A stretch of 64,000 nucleotides of DNA from Mobilisporobacter senegalensis (GCF_003752155.1 NZ_RJVG01000003.1:362212-426211); one strand, 5' to 3'; positions 25,601 to 35,603 are shown, counted from the first letter of the stretch. Notes: generated by a model from the sequence alone, not told the origin. Translations and numbers: made by a program.

Positions 25601-27091
25601 TTAAAATGTTCTATAATTTATAATAAACAAATACGTTCCTTCTTTTTTATTGATCTCGAATTCTTTCATTAATTTATAATTGGGATTATTTCTTAAATAA
25701 TTTCTAACGTATGTGGGTTCATTGGAATAAAGAATAATCTTACCATCTTCCTTTAATACAGTACCAGCCTGTTGAAAGAACTTTATATACAGGCTCTCCA
25801 GATCCTTTTCATACTTTCTGGAACCTTTCATGGACAGATTGGTAATGATCTCATCAAATTCATATTCATGCCTGAAATCGAAAAAGTCACGATTAATGTA
25901 ATTGATCACTGTATGATCTGATTTAGCATTCTCTCTGGCTTTTTCAATTGCATCTCCATAAATGTCAAGTCCATAAATAGGGTTTGCCCTCACTAATTTA
26001 TTACGTTCTATCAACATAGTCCCAACACCGCAGAACGGATCTAATATCTGTCCATCTTCCATGAGATAATCTTTTGCAAGGTTTGCCACTAATGCTGCAT
26101 TTACTGGATGAATACTTGCTGCAATGGTATTCTTCCTGTATTCAAACCGTTTATCTTTAAGGGTATTCAGCTTGATTAATGTATTATATAATCCATCTTT
26201 GTTTTCAATCAAACGAATTTCAAATTCGTAATTAGAAGTAGAATTGATTAGTTTTCTATCCGTTCCTCTTTCTATTTCCGCTGCAATTCTTTTTGCTAGA
26301 ATACTTTTCTTATCTAATTCAATCTTACTTTTAATTTCAATTCTAAAATAAAATGGCGCCTCACCTTTATGTCTTAATAAGATAAAATCCAGCAGATTTG
26401 CTTTTAACAAAGCTTCACTTATGGCAGAGGGATTTGCAGCAATGGCATTTACTCCTGGCAGCATAAAAAGGATTTCTGAATAGGTACGAATAGATAATAT
26501 TTCATTCAGATCATCTGTTTTAACGTATACCCCAGCATTCATTTCTTTATGTTTTCCATTCTTTATCTGCTTGCGGGTAACATCTTTATGATTACGGTTT
26601 GTAATTAATATAAGGTCCGATAAAATATGATATCCAGTAAATTTATGTGTTTTTGGCGGTTCAACCATAAGCAGCATATTATTCAACACACGAATTTGTT
26701 CCTCAATATGTTTTTTGTTGGATTCTTCATATTCCTCATGGGTCAAATTCTCTAACAATGATTTTAGTTCTGGCACTAACTCAAGATAATTAAGGAAACT
26801 GATTGCTGCCAGATAAGCACTTTTTACAAACATTTGAACTTCTTCCTGATAAGCTTTAAAAAGCGGTTGTAAGAATTCATTATCACCTAGCTCTCCCATA
26901 ATCAGAACAGTATTTTTTCTTACTTTGGGATCTTCTGAAGTTAATAATCCATAGAATACAGAATAATCCTTTCCAAGCATATATGCCAAAGCTCTTCGAT
27001 TGTTCTCGTCTTTTATCTCTTTCTTTAATTCAATTAAATTCTTCCGGACTTCATTATTATTAATAATATTTTCATATAACTCTCTTATCAT
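25601..27091 (-). CDS. HEAT-repeat / putative RNA methyltransferase fusion
   Basis: 496 aa. The N-terminal ~120 residues look like HEAT repeats (DPKVRKNTVLIMGELGDNEF). A THUMP-like middle follows, then a class I SAM methyltransferase domain with motif I DPFCGVGTML (about residue 349) and the acidic YGLDIYGDA. This order resembles the UPF0020 / Trm14 / RlmKL group of guanine-N2 RNA methyltransferases. Motif IV, normally (D/N)PPY, reads ITNLSMKGS (about 415), which would change the base-binding site. The target RNA is unknown, and loss of activity is possible. Confidence 0.75.
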   Translation of the reverse strand: MIRELYENIINNNEVRKNLIELKKEIKDENNRRALAYMLGKDYSVFYGLLTSEDPKVRKNTVLIMGELGDNEFLQPLFKAYQEEVQMFVKSAYLAAISFLNYLELVPELKSLLENLTHEEYEESNKKHIEEQIRVLNNMLLMVEPPKTHKFTGYHILSDLILITNRNHKDVTRKQIKNGKHKEMNAGVYVKTDDLNEILSIRTYSEILFMLPGVNAIAANPSAISEALLKANLLDFILLRHKGEAPFYFRIEIKSKIELDKKSILAKRIAAEIERGTDRKLINSTSNYEFEIRLIENKDGLYNTLIKLNTLKDKRFEYRKNTIAASIHPVNAALVANLAKDYLMEDGQILDPFCGVGTMLIERNKLVRANPIYGLDIYGDAIEKARENAKSDHTVINYINRDFFDFRHEYEFDEIITNLSMKGSRKYEKDLESLYIKFFQQAGTVLKEDGKIILYSNEPTYVRNYLRNNPNYKLMKEFEINKKEGTYLFIINYRTF

Positions 27092-27097
27092 ATTGTA

Positions 27098-27121
27098 GCG
27101 GGCGAAACTCGCCCTCTCCTT
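27098..27121 (-). promoter_or_regulatory. Unusual leader: hairpin between Shine-Dalgarno and start codon
   Basis: On the minus strand AAGGAGAGG is followed by GGGCGA-GTT-TCGCCC and eight further bases before the ATG at 27091, about 20 nt away. The GC-rich hairpin is the only thing between them and would shorten the effective distance if folded, so it may control translation. Confidence 0.4.
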
Positions 27122-27139
27122 TCATACTGCTATGACCAT

Positions 27140-28726
27140 TTACATCAATGTTGAAAATAGATTCAAAACTGGCTGATATAATTTTAGCCATAAAGGTCTT
27201 TGCTTCCACTGGTCATAAGTAATTTCTTTGGAAACATTAAATGTATTAAGAAAATCTTCTTTTATGACTTCATTCACTTTAGAATTACTTACCCAGATAC
27301 CGCACTCATAATGAAGGTAAAAACTTCTATAATCCATATTAATAGTACCAACAATTGCACAGTCTTCATTAATAATGGATTTTGAGTGTATAAATCCCTC
27401 TAAATATTCATAAATCCTTACTCCATTTTTTAATAATTCTCCATAATTATAATTGGTTAATATTTTTACCTGTTTTTTATCAGGAATAAAAGGAGTAATG
27501 ATCCTAACATCAATTCCACTTTTTACTGCTGTTATTAATGCTTGTTTCATGTCATCTTCTAACACAAGATATGGTGTCGTAATATATAAAAATTTATCTG
27601 CATATTGAATCATTTGCTTATATATATTCTCAATTGGGTTTCTTGGATTATTAGCCGGTCCATCAGAAATCACATGACAGTAGGCATCATTTTGTGGAAA
27701 ATCCAATGTTGGGCGATATTTATCGTAATTAATATAGCCCTTAGAAGATGCAACTTCCCACATTTGAAGAAATGTTACAGTCAGTCCCCAAACTGCATCC
27801 CCAGTTAATTTTAATGCGCTATCTTTCCATACCCCAAATCTTGTCACAAGATTTGCATACTCATCGGCAAGATTTATTCCACCGGTAAATCCAATATTTC
27901 CATCAATGACGATTATTTTTTGATGATTACGATAATTCATATATAACTTTCTTGTATATTTATGGATCGGATTAAATGCCTGTGTCTTAATACCTGCCTC
28001 CTTCAATTTACTCCAAAATGATTTTGATGTACGAATCATTGCTCCAAAATCATCATAGAGAAACTTCACTTCAACACCTTCTTCCACCTTTTGTGAAAGA
28101 ATTTCAAACATCCGATCGCTTAAATCACCCTCCGCAACAATAAAGAAATTTATTAAAATAAATTTCTCTGCAGCTGCCATACTGGAAAATATATCTTCAA
28201 AAACTTCTTTCCCCATAGAATAATAGATAACATCATTGTTTTTAAAAAGTGGAAACCCCTCATTTATCATATATTTAGAAAGTCTTGCCTTACTTTTGAA
28301 TTTATTTACAAATTCATTCATAATAAAATCATCCTGAACCAGGAACGATGTGCCATGCTTCATCTTTGCTAAAACTCTGTCTTCTATTTTCTTTTTTGAA
28401 CCTTCCTTCCCCCATAAACCATACATAATATGGCCGGTTACTGGTAGGGCAAGTACAATACAGATCCAGGATATCTTATAGGATGGGCTTTTATGGTCAT
28501 TTACTAAAGATATAATGATTGCAATACTAAGAACCTGTAAAAACCCATAGAAAAATGCGGAAAAACTTCTTAAAACAAAAGAGATAGCAACAATAAAAGA
28601 AATCTGTAATAATACTAAAATCCCTACGGTTACCACACGGATTATTCCACTTATATTTGCTTTTACTTTTACTTCTGCCTTCATGGTAATCTCCAAACTA
28701 TCATTGTTTATATGTATTCGTTCCAT
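27140..28726 (-). CDS. cls: Cardiolipin synthase (phospholipase D superfamily)
   Basis: 528 aa: two N-terminal membrane helices (about residues 25-70), a PLDc_N-like part with GHIMYGLWG, then two HKD motifs, HQKIIVIDGNIGFTGG (about 265) and HSKSIINEDCAIVGTINMD (about 446). It joins phosphatidylglycerol molecules into cardiolipin at the membrane. Length and order are typical of bacterial Cls. The ATG at 28726 is preferred to one two codons upstream because AAGGA is then at a workable distance. The next gene upstream, 18 bp away, is a membrane protein. Confidence 0.93.
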   Translation of the reverse strand: MERIHINNDSLEITMKAEVKVKANISGIIRVVTVGILVLLQISFIVAISFVLRSFSAFFYGFLQVLSIAIIISLVNDHKSPSYKISWICIVLALPVTGHIMYGLWGKEGSKKKIEDRVLAKMKHGTSFLVQDDFIMNEFVNKFKSKARLSKYMINEGFPLFKNNDVIYYSMGKEVFEDIFSSMAAAEKFILINFFIVAEGDLSDRMFEILSQKVEEGVEVKFLYDDFGAMIRTSKSFWSKLKEAGIKTQAFNPIHKYTRKLYMNYRNHQKIIVIDGNIGFTGGINLADEYANLVTRFGVWKDSALKLTGDAVWGLTVTFLQMWEVASSKGYINYDKYRPTLDFPQNDAYCHVISDGPANNPRNPIENIYKQMIQYADKFLYITTPYLVLEDDMKQALITAVKSGIDVRIITPFIPDKKQVKILTNYNYGELLKNGVRIYEYLEGFIHSKSIINEDCAIVGTINMDYRSFYLHYECGIWVSNSKVNEVIKEDFLNTFNVSKEITYDQWKQRPLWLKLYQPVLNLFSTLM

Positions 28727-28744
28727 TACCATTTCCTTGAGAAT

Positions 28745-29650
28745 TTACTTTTTCCTTTTAATTTTAATATGTAATCTGGCTTTTAAATCTTTTAATGCCC
28801 CTTCTTTATTCATTACTTTAAAATTAGGAAAGGCCTTTAATATACGAAGATGTATTAAATTCTTATACCCTAAGATTTTCTGATATTGATTCGTAAATAA
28901 CTTAAGCCGTTCATATATTTCCTCTGTTTTTTCTTTTAGTTCAAGAGTTTCGATCCGTTCGAGATTATCTTCGATTTTATTTTTGAACTTTTCTATGATA
29001 TCTGAGATTTGGGATTCTGTGTATCTGCCAATTAATTCTTCTTTTGCCTCATAAATTTTAGTGCTTACAATATATTCTCTAAATTCTTCCCTTAATTTAT
29101 GCAAGATTGTAAGTTTCTCATCAAGCTGCATGGTGAAAATAAATGTGACAGCCATATCACAAGTAATCATTATAAGAATAATATATGCAATAATTTCACC
29201 AGAATTTCTAGGAATATTTTCAATTAAAGTATCAGAAAAAGGTTTCAATACTTCAATCATCAATACTGATAAAAAGCCCCAAAACAAAGAAGAAAGTAAG
29301 CATATACGGCCATTTATATTATATTTGAAATTGCTGTAATCCCACCATTTCGCATGAAATATCTTCTCCATTAAATAAGAGGTCACATACTCTAAGAGCG
29401 TAGCTAATATCATACCTCCCAAATATATAAAAAAGACTTGATTTTTAAATGGAGAAAAAACAATCATAACAATTGTAGCGCCAATCCCGTAAATTGGTAT
29501 AATAGGCCCATTTAAAAACCCTCGGTTAACTAAATTCCCTGTTTTAACCGATACATAACATGACTCATAGATCCATCCAAAAATACTATAAATAATAAAA
29601 TTGTAATAGACATCATATAATTCATACCCAAAGAATTTAAAGCCCCACAT
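28745..29650 (-). CDS. CmpB-family (PF06541-type) membrane protein
   Basis: 301 aa. It starts MWGFKFFGYELYDVYYNFII, then FGWIYESCYVSVKTGNLVNR, GFLNGPIIPIYGIGA and an MEKIFHAKWWDYS segment; these are the hallmarks of the family annotated as putative ABC transporter permease, with about five membrane helices. The last 120 residues are a charged coiled coil. Transport activity is not established for this family. AAAAGGAG before the ATG at 29650 fixes the start; the frame extends 19 codons further without such a site. Probably co-transcribed with cardiolipin synthase. Confidence 0.85.
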   Translation of the reverse strand: MWGFKFFGYELYDVYYNFIIYSIFGWIYESCYVSVKTGNLVNRGFLNGPIIPIYGIGATIVMIVFSPFKNQVFFIYLGGMILATLLEYVTSYLMEKIFHAKWWDYSNFKYNINGRICLLSSLFWGFLSVLMIEVLKPFSDTLIENIPRNSGEIIAYIILIMITCDMAVTFIFTMQLDEKLTILHKLREEFREYIVSTKIYEAKEELIGRYTESQISDIIEKFKNKIEDNLERIETLELKEKTEEIYERLKLFTNQYQKILGYKNLIHLRILKAFPNFKVMNKEGALKDLKARLHIKIKRKK

Positions 29651-29845
29651 ATTATGTCTCCTTTTCCAATCATTTATACGAAATAGATGAGTTATTATTT
29701 TATTCATAAGATATAATCTATACTTAAAATTTATACCATATTCGACGAAATAATGGAAGTACTTTCTATTTTAAAAATAATATGATAAGATTAGTTTTAG
29801 TTGCAGTTTGTGCAATAAATCATTTAAAGAAAGAGGTAAATAAAC

Positions 29846-30928
29846 GTGCAGATCTTTCAAAAAAAATTAGAACAATCTCCAAACTATCTGTTTGATAATA
29901 AATGTAAAAAATCCGATATTCTGTATTTTGATATCGAAACTACTGGATTTTCCCCAGAAACAACAGTTTTATATCTTATAGGCTGTGTATATTACCTGGA
30001 AGATGGTTGGCATAGTATTCAGTGGTTTGCTGATGACAGAAACAGTGAATTGAAAATACTTGAGTCTTTTTTTGAACTTTTAAAAAAATATAAAATTCTT
30101 GTTCATTTTAATGGAGATGGCTTTGATATTCCTTATATTCTGAAAAAATGCAAACAATATCATCTTGATTTTAGTTTTGAAAATATTGAAAGTGTTGATA
30201 TTTATAAAAAGATCTTACCTTATAAAAGATTCTTGAAATTAGAAAATTTGAAGCAGAAAACAATTGAAAAATTTTTGGATATGAAAAGAGATGATAAATA
30301 TTCTGGTGGAGAATTAATTCAGATATATGGCACCTATCTGAAATCCAGATATCAAAACAATGTGGAGGATAAGGAATTACTTCACTTACTTCTATTACAT
30401 AATGAAGAAGATATTATTGGATTATTAGGTGTGACTGCCATTCTTAATTATTCTGATATTTTTACGAAAGATATTGAGGTTACATGTGCTTCGCTCATGG
30501 AAGAAGAATTAATTCTGAATATACATTTAGCATGTAATTTACCTAAGAGAATCAGTTTTGGAAATGATAGCTGTTATTTCATTGCATATAAGGAAAATGC
30601 AACAATTAAGATTAAATTATATAAAAATGAGCTTAAGTTCTTTTATGATAATTATAAGGATTACTATTATCTTCCAGAGGAAGATACCGCAATTCATAAG
30701 AGTGTAGCCTTTTATGTAGATAAAGATTTTAGAACCAGAGCAAAAGCTGCAAACTGTTATAGCAAAAAGACAGGTTCCTTTGTCCCTCAATATGAAGAAA
30801 TCCTGACTCCATATTTTAAAATTGATTATTTTGACAAGATTACATATGTTGAAACCACCGATGAGTTTATGGCTAATAAAGAACAATTAAATCAATACGC
30901 AAAACATATTTTAATTCATATGAAATAA
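29846..30928 (+). CDS. YprB-like RNase H-fold 3'-5' exonuclease domain protein
   Basis: 360 aa. The RNase H-like exonuclease domain shows DEDD-type acidic residues: YFDIETTGFSPE (about residue 28), HFNGDGFDIPYI (about 90) and HNEEDIIGLLG (about 190). The C-terminal 150 residues match nothing I know. Members are predicted nucleases of unknown substrate. Translation appears to start at GTG (29846) behind AAAGAGGT. It is a single gene converging on rpmF, with a shared terminator. Confidence 0.85.
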   Translation: MQIFQKKLEQSPNYLFDNKCKKSDILYFDIETTGFSPETTVLYLIGCVYYLEDGWHSIQWFADDRNSELKILESFFELLKKYKILVHFNGDGFDIPYILKKCKQYHLDFSFENIESVDIYKKILPYKRFLKLENLKQKTIEKFLDMKRDDKYSGGELIQIYGTYLKSRYQNNVEDKELLHLLLLHNEEDIIGLLGVTAILNYSDIFTKDIEVTCASLMEEELILNIHLACNLPKRISFGNDSCYFIAYKENATIKIKLYKNELKFFYDNYKDYYYLPEEDTAIHKSVAFYVDKDFRTRAKAANCYSKKTGSFVPQYEEILTPYFKIDYFDKITYVETTDEFMANKEQLNQYAKHILIHMK

Positions 30929-30964
30929 CTAAAATATTTATGAAGAACAGAATCATCAGCTATA

Positions 30965-31004
30965 AAAACTAAAAAAAGACAGTTACCTGTCTTTTTTTAG
31001 TTTT
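30965..31004. terminator. Bidirectional terminator between the YprB-like gene and rpmF
   Basis: AAAACTAAAAAAAGACAG pairs perfectly with CTGTCTTTTTTTAGTTTT (18 bp, 4-nt loop TTAC). U-runs form on both strands; one arm touches the rpmF stop codon. Confidence 0.93.
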
Positions 31005-31183
31005 TATTCAGCTGCAATAATTTCTTTTTTGTTATAAGAACCACAAGCCTTACATACTCTGTGTGGCATCATTAATTCACCGCATTTACTGCATTTTACT
31101 AAATTGGGAGCAGACATTTTCCAGTTTGCTCTACGGCTATCTCTTCTTGCTTTTGAAGATTTATTCTTTGGACAGATAGACAT
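31004..31183 (-). CDS. rpmF: Ribosomal protein L32
   Basis: 59 aa, starting MSICPKNKSSKARRDSRRAN, with the zinc-ribbon pairs CSKCGE and CKACGS: the zinc-binding form of L32. AAGGAGGTG of its ribosome binding site lies inside the last codons of yceD, so the two are co-translated, as in most bacteria. The gene usually next in this operon (plsX) is absent; the terminator follows directly. Confidence 0.97.
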   Translation of the reverse strand: MSICPKNKSSKARRDSRRANWKMSAPNLVKCSKCGELMMPHRVCKACGSYNKKEIIAAE

Positions 31184-31185
31184 GA

Positions 31186-31713
31186 TTACACCTCCTTAAA
31201 GTTTTTGAAGATATCACGGATAACTGACATTCTAGGATCAGCTCCTGTGGATTCACAGTCGCATGTCCCATTGTTGAGATTTGTGCCGCAGACATTACAT
31301 ATGCCCTTGCAGTTTTCTTTACATAGAACTTTCAAAGGAAAGTCTATTAAAATCTCATCATAGACCAATACGTCTACATCCAGATTGTATCCACTAATAT
31401 AATTTAATTCATCTAATTCCTTCGCACGTTCCTCTTCCGTTTCAAGGAAGTCAACTTCTTTCGATATATGTATATCAAAGTCCGTCACAACGTTCTCAAG
31501 ACATCTGCTACATGGAATATTAAGAGCTAACTTAGTGCTGGCCTCAATTGAGACTCTTCTCTCACCTAGATTAGTGATTGAAATCTTTACTGGTTCTTTA
31601 TAAGCAAACTCATATCTGACACCCCTTAGATTAAATTCCTCTAATCCATTAGGAACATCCATACGAAGGTTTTTGTCAGGAACTGACATAATTTCCGATA
31701 AGCTTATGAGCAT
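31186..31713 (-). CDS. YceD/DUF177 family protein
   Basis: 175 aa, C-terminal zinc-type cysteines in CKENCKGICNVCGTNLNNGT plus an earlier CSRCLE; two beta-rich halves. YceD-family proteins almost always precede rpmF and are linked to 23S rRNA or large-subunit maturation, though the exact role is unclear. The ATG at 31713 has AGGAGACAGGAG upstream; the frame extends ten codons further without support. Confidence 0.9.
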   Translation of the reverse strand: MLISLSEIMSVPDKNLRMDVPNGLEEFNLRGVRYEFAYKEPVKISITNLGERRVSIEASTKLALNIPCSRCLENVVTDFDIHISKEVDFLETEEERAKELDELNYISGYNLDVDVLVYDEILIDFPLKVLCKENCKGICNVCGTNLNNGTCDCESTGADPRMSVIRDIFKNFKEV

Positions 31714-31820
31714 AGTTTTCTCCTGTCTCCTAAAATTCCACACTTAATGTATTATAACTATTTCACTATAATTTGTCAACAATAAATCCAATATTTAAGC
31801 TTATTATACCCTGATTCAAA

Positions 31821-33017
31821 TTATTTATTTACAATAGCTACAGTTTCTCTTGCGATTGCAAGTTCTTCATTTGTAGGAATTACGCAAATTTTAACTTTAG
31901 AATCGTCTGTTGAGATAATAACTTCTTTTCCTCTGATTTTATTCTTCTCTTGATCAATCTTAACACCAAGAAATTCTAAATAAGAGCATACTTCGGTTCT
32001 TAAATCAGGGTTATTTTCACCTACACCAGCTGTAAATGCAATAGCATCCACACCATTTAATGCAGTAATATAAGATCCGATATATTTTGCAATACGATAA
32101 TTGTATACTTCGATTGTACGTTTTGCGTCTTCATTGCCTTCAGCAGCAGCGTCTTCTAAGTCTCTGGAATCACTTGATAAATTAGATACACCGAGCATAC
32201 CTGATTTTTTGTTTAGAATATCCATAATTTCATCTATGGATAAATTCTCTTTATGAGCAATAAATTCAATGATCGCTGGATCAATATCACCGCAACGGGT
32301 GCCCATTAACAGCCCTTCTAATGGTGTTAATCCCATACTTGTATCAATAGATTCCCCATTCTTTACTGCTGAAATACTAGCGCCATTTCCTAAATGACAA
32401 ACAATTACTTTGGAGTTATTTTTATCTAAGCCGCATACATCAACGACTCTCTTAGAAACATAGCTATGGCTTGTACCATGAAAACCATATCTTCTAACTT
32501 TGTATTTTTGATAATATTCATATGGTATCCCATAAAGGAAAGCTTTACGTGGCATTGTTTGATGAAATGCCGTATCAAATACACCAACCATAGGTACATT
32601 TGGCATTAATTTTTTACAAGCTTCAATACCAATTAAATTTGCCGGATTATGAAGAGGAGCTAAATCGTTGCATTCTTCCACTGCTTTGATAACTTCATCT
32701 GTAATAAGAGTAGATCCTGAGAATTTTTCTCCACCATGTACTAATCTGTGACCTACTGCACCAATTTCACTAAGAGATTTAATCACTCCATGATTTTCAT
32801 TTGTTAAAGTATCTAAAACTAATTTTGTTGCAGTCATATGGTCATCCATATGTTCTTCAATAGTTATCTTTTCTCCGCTTGGAAGTTTATGAACTAATTT
32901 ACCGCCTTCAATTCCGATTCTTTCGCAAATCCCAGATGCTAATACAGCCTCACTAGCTGCATTAATTAATTGATATTTTAATGAAGAACTACCACAGTTA
33001 ATTACTAATACGTTCAT
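31821..33017 (-). CDS. ackA: Acetate kinase
   Basis: 398 aa. ASKHA-fold kinase signatures: VLVINCGSSSLKYQL at the start, GHRLVHGGEKF, FDTAFHQTMP, VCHLGNGAS and FTAGVGENNP. It makes ATP and acetate from acetyl phosphate, the final step of acetate fermentation. The gene follows pta by 37 bp, forming the usual pta-ackA unit; AAGGAG precedes the ATG. Confidence 0.98.
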   Translation of the reverse strand: MNVLVINCGSSSLKYQLINAASEAVLASGICERIGIEGGKLVHKLPSGEKITIEEHMDDHMTATKLVLDTLTNENHGVIKSLSEIGAVGHRLVHGGEKFSGSTLITDEVIKAVEECNDLAPLHNPANLIGIEACKKLMPNVPMVGVFDTAFHQTMPRKAFLYGIPYEYYQKYKVRRYGFHGTSHSYVSKRVVDVCGLDKNNSKVIVCHLGNGASISAVKNGESIDTSMGLTPLEGLLMGTRCGDIDPAIIEFIAHKENLSIDEIMDILNKKSGMLGVSNLSSDSRDLEDAAAEGNEDAKRTIEVYNYRIAKYIGSYITALNGVDAIAFTAGVGENNPDLRTEVCSYLEFLGVKIDQEKNKIRGKEVIISTDDSKVKICVIPTNEELAIARETVAIVNK

Positions 33018-33054
33018 CTTATCTACTCCTTTTTATCATATATTATTTGTTTGA

Positions 33055-34053
33055 TTATTTACTAGCTGCTGCTTGTACAGCTGTAATTGCGATAACACCA
33101 ACAATATCATCTGCAGAGCAGCCTCTTGATAAATCATTTACCGGTTTGGCTATACCTTGGGTAATTGGTCCATAAGCTTCTGCTTTTGCTAATCTTTGAA
33201 CTAGTTTATATCCAATATTTCCGGCATCTAAATCCGGGAAAACTAATACGTTTGCAGTACCTGCTACATCACTGCCAGGAGCTTTCGAAGCACCAACACT
33301 TGGTACAATAGCCGCATCTAATTGAAGTTCTCCATCGATTTTCATCTCAGGATATAATTCTTTCGCAATCTTAGTAGCTTCTACCACTTTATCTACATCC
33401 CCATGTTTTGCACTGCCCTTGGTTGAATGAGAAAGCATACCAACTACTGGTTCTTTTTGTACCAATAAATCAAAACTCTTAGCAGAGCTTCCGGCAATGG
33501 CTGCTAATTCTTCTGAATTAGGGTTCTGGCATAAACCTGCATCTGAAAAAATGAAAGTACCATTTGCACCATATTCACAGTCAGGAACAACCATAAGAAA
33601 GAATGCAGATACAAGTTTTGTGTTTGGGGCAGTTTTTAATATTTGAAGAGATGGACGAAGGACATTTGCTGTAGCATTTACAGCTCCTGCTACCATACCA
33701 TCCGCATCTCCTGCTTTTACCATTACAACACCAAAATATAGAGAATCTTTTGTAAGTAATTCTTTTGCCTGCTCAGGAGTCATTCCTTTGCTCTTTCTCA
33801 CTTCAACTAATAAATCAATATATCCGGATAATTTATCTGTTGTCTGAGGGTCTACTATTGCTGCCTTTGATAGATCTAAATCCCCTGCAGTTTTAAGAAT
33901 TTCTTCCTTGTTACCAATGAGAACAACATTAGCTACCTCTTCTGCTAAAATTTTAGATGCTGCTTCTAAAGTTCTTTTGTCACCTGTTTCTGGTAATACT
34001 ATCGTTTGTCTATTCTGTTTCGCTCTTTTTTTAATTTCGTCAATAAATCCCAC
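33055..34053 (-). CDS. pta: Phosphate acetyltransferase
   Basis: 332 aa, the short Pta form without a regulatory N-terminal domain. Conserved parts: IVLPETGDKRTLEAA, the middle YFGVVMVKAGDADGMVAGAV, LVFPDLDAGNIGYKLVQRL and KPVNDLSRGCSADDIV. It turns acetyl-CoA and phosphate into acetyl phosphate for AckA. The start is GTG (34053) behind AAAGGAG. Confidence 0.97.
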   Translation of the reverse strand: MGFIDEIKKRAKQNRQTIVLPETGDKRTLEAASKILAEEVANVVLIGNKEEILKTAGDLDLSKAAIVDPQTTDKLSGYIDLLVEVRKSKGMTPEQAKELLTKDSLYFGVVMVKAGDADGMVAGAVNATANVLRPSLQILKTAPNTKLVSAFFLMVVPDCEYGANGTFIFSDAGLCQNPNSEELAAIAGSSAKSFDLLVQKEPVVGMLSHSTKGSAKHGDVDKVVEATKIAKELYPEMKIDGELQLDAAIVPSVGASKAPGSDVAGTANVLVFPDLDAGNIGYKLVQRLAKAEAYGPITQGIAKPVNDLSRGCSADDIVGVIAITAVQAAASK

Positions 34054-34091
34054 GACTATTTCTCCTTTCGTATTTAAACTCGCTTATATCC

Positions 34092-34120
34092 ATTGTACAT
34101 CAAATGTTTATTGTATACAA
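34092..34120 (-). promoter_or_regulatory. Probable promoter of pta-ackA
   Basis: TTGTAT (34120-34115) and TACAAT (34097-34092) with a 17-bp spacer on the minus strand, about 40 bp upstream of the GTG start. The -35 is weak. Confidence 0.55.
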
Positions 34121-34323
34121 GACAATTTTCATGAAATCATGGACAAATTTTAGTACAAAGCAATAATTGTTAATTCTTATTAAATTGTTCCAATTATAGA
34201 TATTGATAATTTACGATATACTTGTTATCATAATGATTAACATTTGCTTTGTACATCACATTTGAAAATTCTGCCGAGTAAAATTAGTTTCATTTCATTT
34301 TACTTGACTTGGAGGAAATAGAT

Positions 34324-35565
34324 ATGAAAGTTGTTGGACTTATTACAGAATATAATCCTTTTCATTACGGACATCAATTACATATAGAAGAAGCAAAAAG
34401 GGTCACAGGGGCAGATTATGTCATTGTAGTAATGAGTGGTAATTTCGTGCAAAGAGGTACTCCTGCTCTTATGGATAAATATCTTCGTACCCAAATTGCT
34501 TTAGGGCAAGGAGCTGATATCGTAATTGAGCTTCCCGTTTGTTATGCTACTGCAAGTGCTGAAGCATTTGCCCTGGGCGCAATATCAATTTTAGATAAAA
34601 TTGGTATTGTAGACAGCCTCTGTTTTGGAAGTGAATGTGGCGATGTTCATAAATTGGGCATTATCGCTGATATCTTGTTAAATGAACCACCTGAGTTCAA
34701 AAATCGACTTGGGAAATTATTGAAATCCGGGATTACCTATCCTGCTGCCAGAAGTCAGGCACTTATAGATATTTATGGGTCTGTAGATACCGACACCTCC
34801 TCATTGCTGAATTCCCCAAATAATATATTGGGAATTGAATATATTAAAGCTATTCATAGTTTAGACAGTAAAATTATACCTTATACAATCAAAAGAATTT
34901 CTACCGGATATCATGATCTTACTCTGGATACTAAAATAAGCTCTGCAAGTGCAATCCGTACATCAATATCCAATACTGATTCACTAAGTTTTATACAGCC
35001 AAATGTTCCAACAGATGTGTATCGAATATTAGAAAAGTATTTTAACAAAACATTACCTATTTATGAAGATGATTTTTCCCTCCTTTTACAATATAAATTA
35101 TTATTAGAAAACCCTTCCGGTTTAAGTGAATATCAGGATGTTTCTTCTGAATTGGCCAAAAGGATCTATCAATTGAGAAAGGATACTTATTCCTTTTCAG
35201 ATTTATCTCTTGCCATAAAGACCAAACAAATTACTTTAACCAGAGTCTATCGTTCATTACTGCATATTCTTCTTAACATGAAAGTGAAATACTTTAATGA
35301 ATTTAATTGTAATGGTTATTCCCAATATGCAAGGCTTCTTGGTTTTAAAAAAGAGGCCAGTAAATTAATCAGGATCATAAAAGATATGGATACCATCCCT
35401 GTAATCACAAAAGTAGCAGATGCCGATAAGAGTCTATCAGAACTTGGTAATATTATGTTAGCCCAGGATATATTTGCAGCTGACCTCTATAATCAAATAA
35501 TCTATGAAAAATATAAAGCCAGACAACATAATGAATATACCAAAGGTGTTATAATTAAGGATTAG
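34324..35565 (+). CDS. tmcAL: tRNA(Met) cytidine acetate ligase TmcAL
   Basis: 413 aa (B. subtilis YlbM). The N-terminal nucleotidyltransferase fold shows VGLITEYNPFHYGHQLHI with the HxGH motif, then VVMSGNFVQRGTPALMDK. TmcAL activates acetate with ATP to acetylate C34 of elongator tRNA-Met; in Clostridia this links acetate to decoding. TTGGAGGA precedes the ATG at 34324, so the frame's earlier codons are not used. It lies divergent from pta-ackA and before ylbJ, as in the ylb cluster of Bacilli. Confidence 0.93.
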   Translation: MKVVGLITEYNPFHYGHQLHIEEAKRVTGADYVIVVMSGNFVQRGTPALMDKYLRTQIALGQGADIVIELPVCYATASAEAFALGAISILDKIGIVDSLCFGSECGDVHKLGIIADILLNEPPEFKNRLGKLLKSGITYPAARSQALIDIYGSVDTDTSSLLNSPNNILGIEYIKAIHSLDSKIIPYTIKRISTGYHDLTLDTKISSASAIRTSISNTDSLSFIQPNVPTDVYRILEKYFNKTLPIYEDDFSLLLQYKLLLENPSGLSEYQDVSSELAKRIYQLRKDTYSFSDLSLAIKTKQITLTRVYRSLLHILLNMKVKYFNEFNCNGYSQYARLLGFKKEASKLIRIIKDMDTIPVITKVADADKSLSELGNIMLAQDIFAADLYNQIIYEKYKARQHNEYTKGVIIKD

Positions 35566-35603
35566 GACAAAATGCTCCTAACTCTTTAGGTATAAAAAGA
35601 CAG

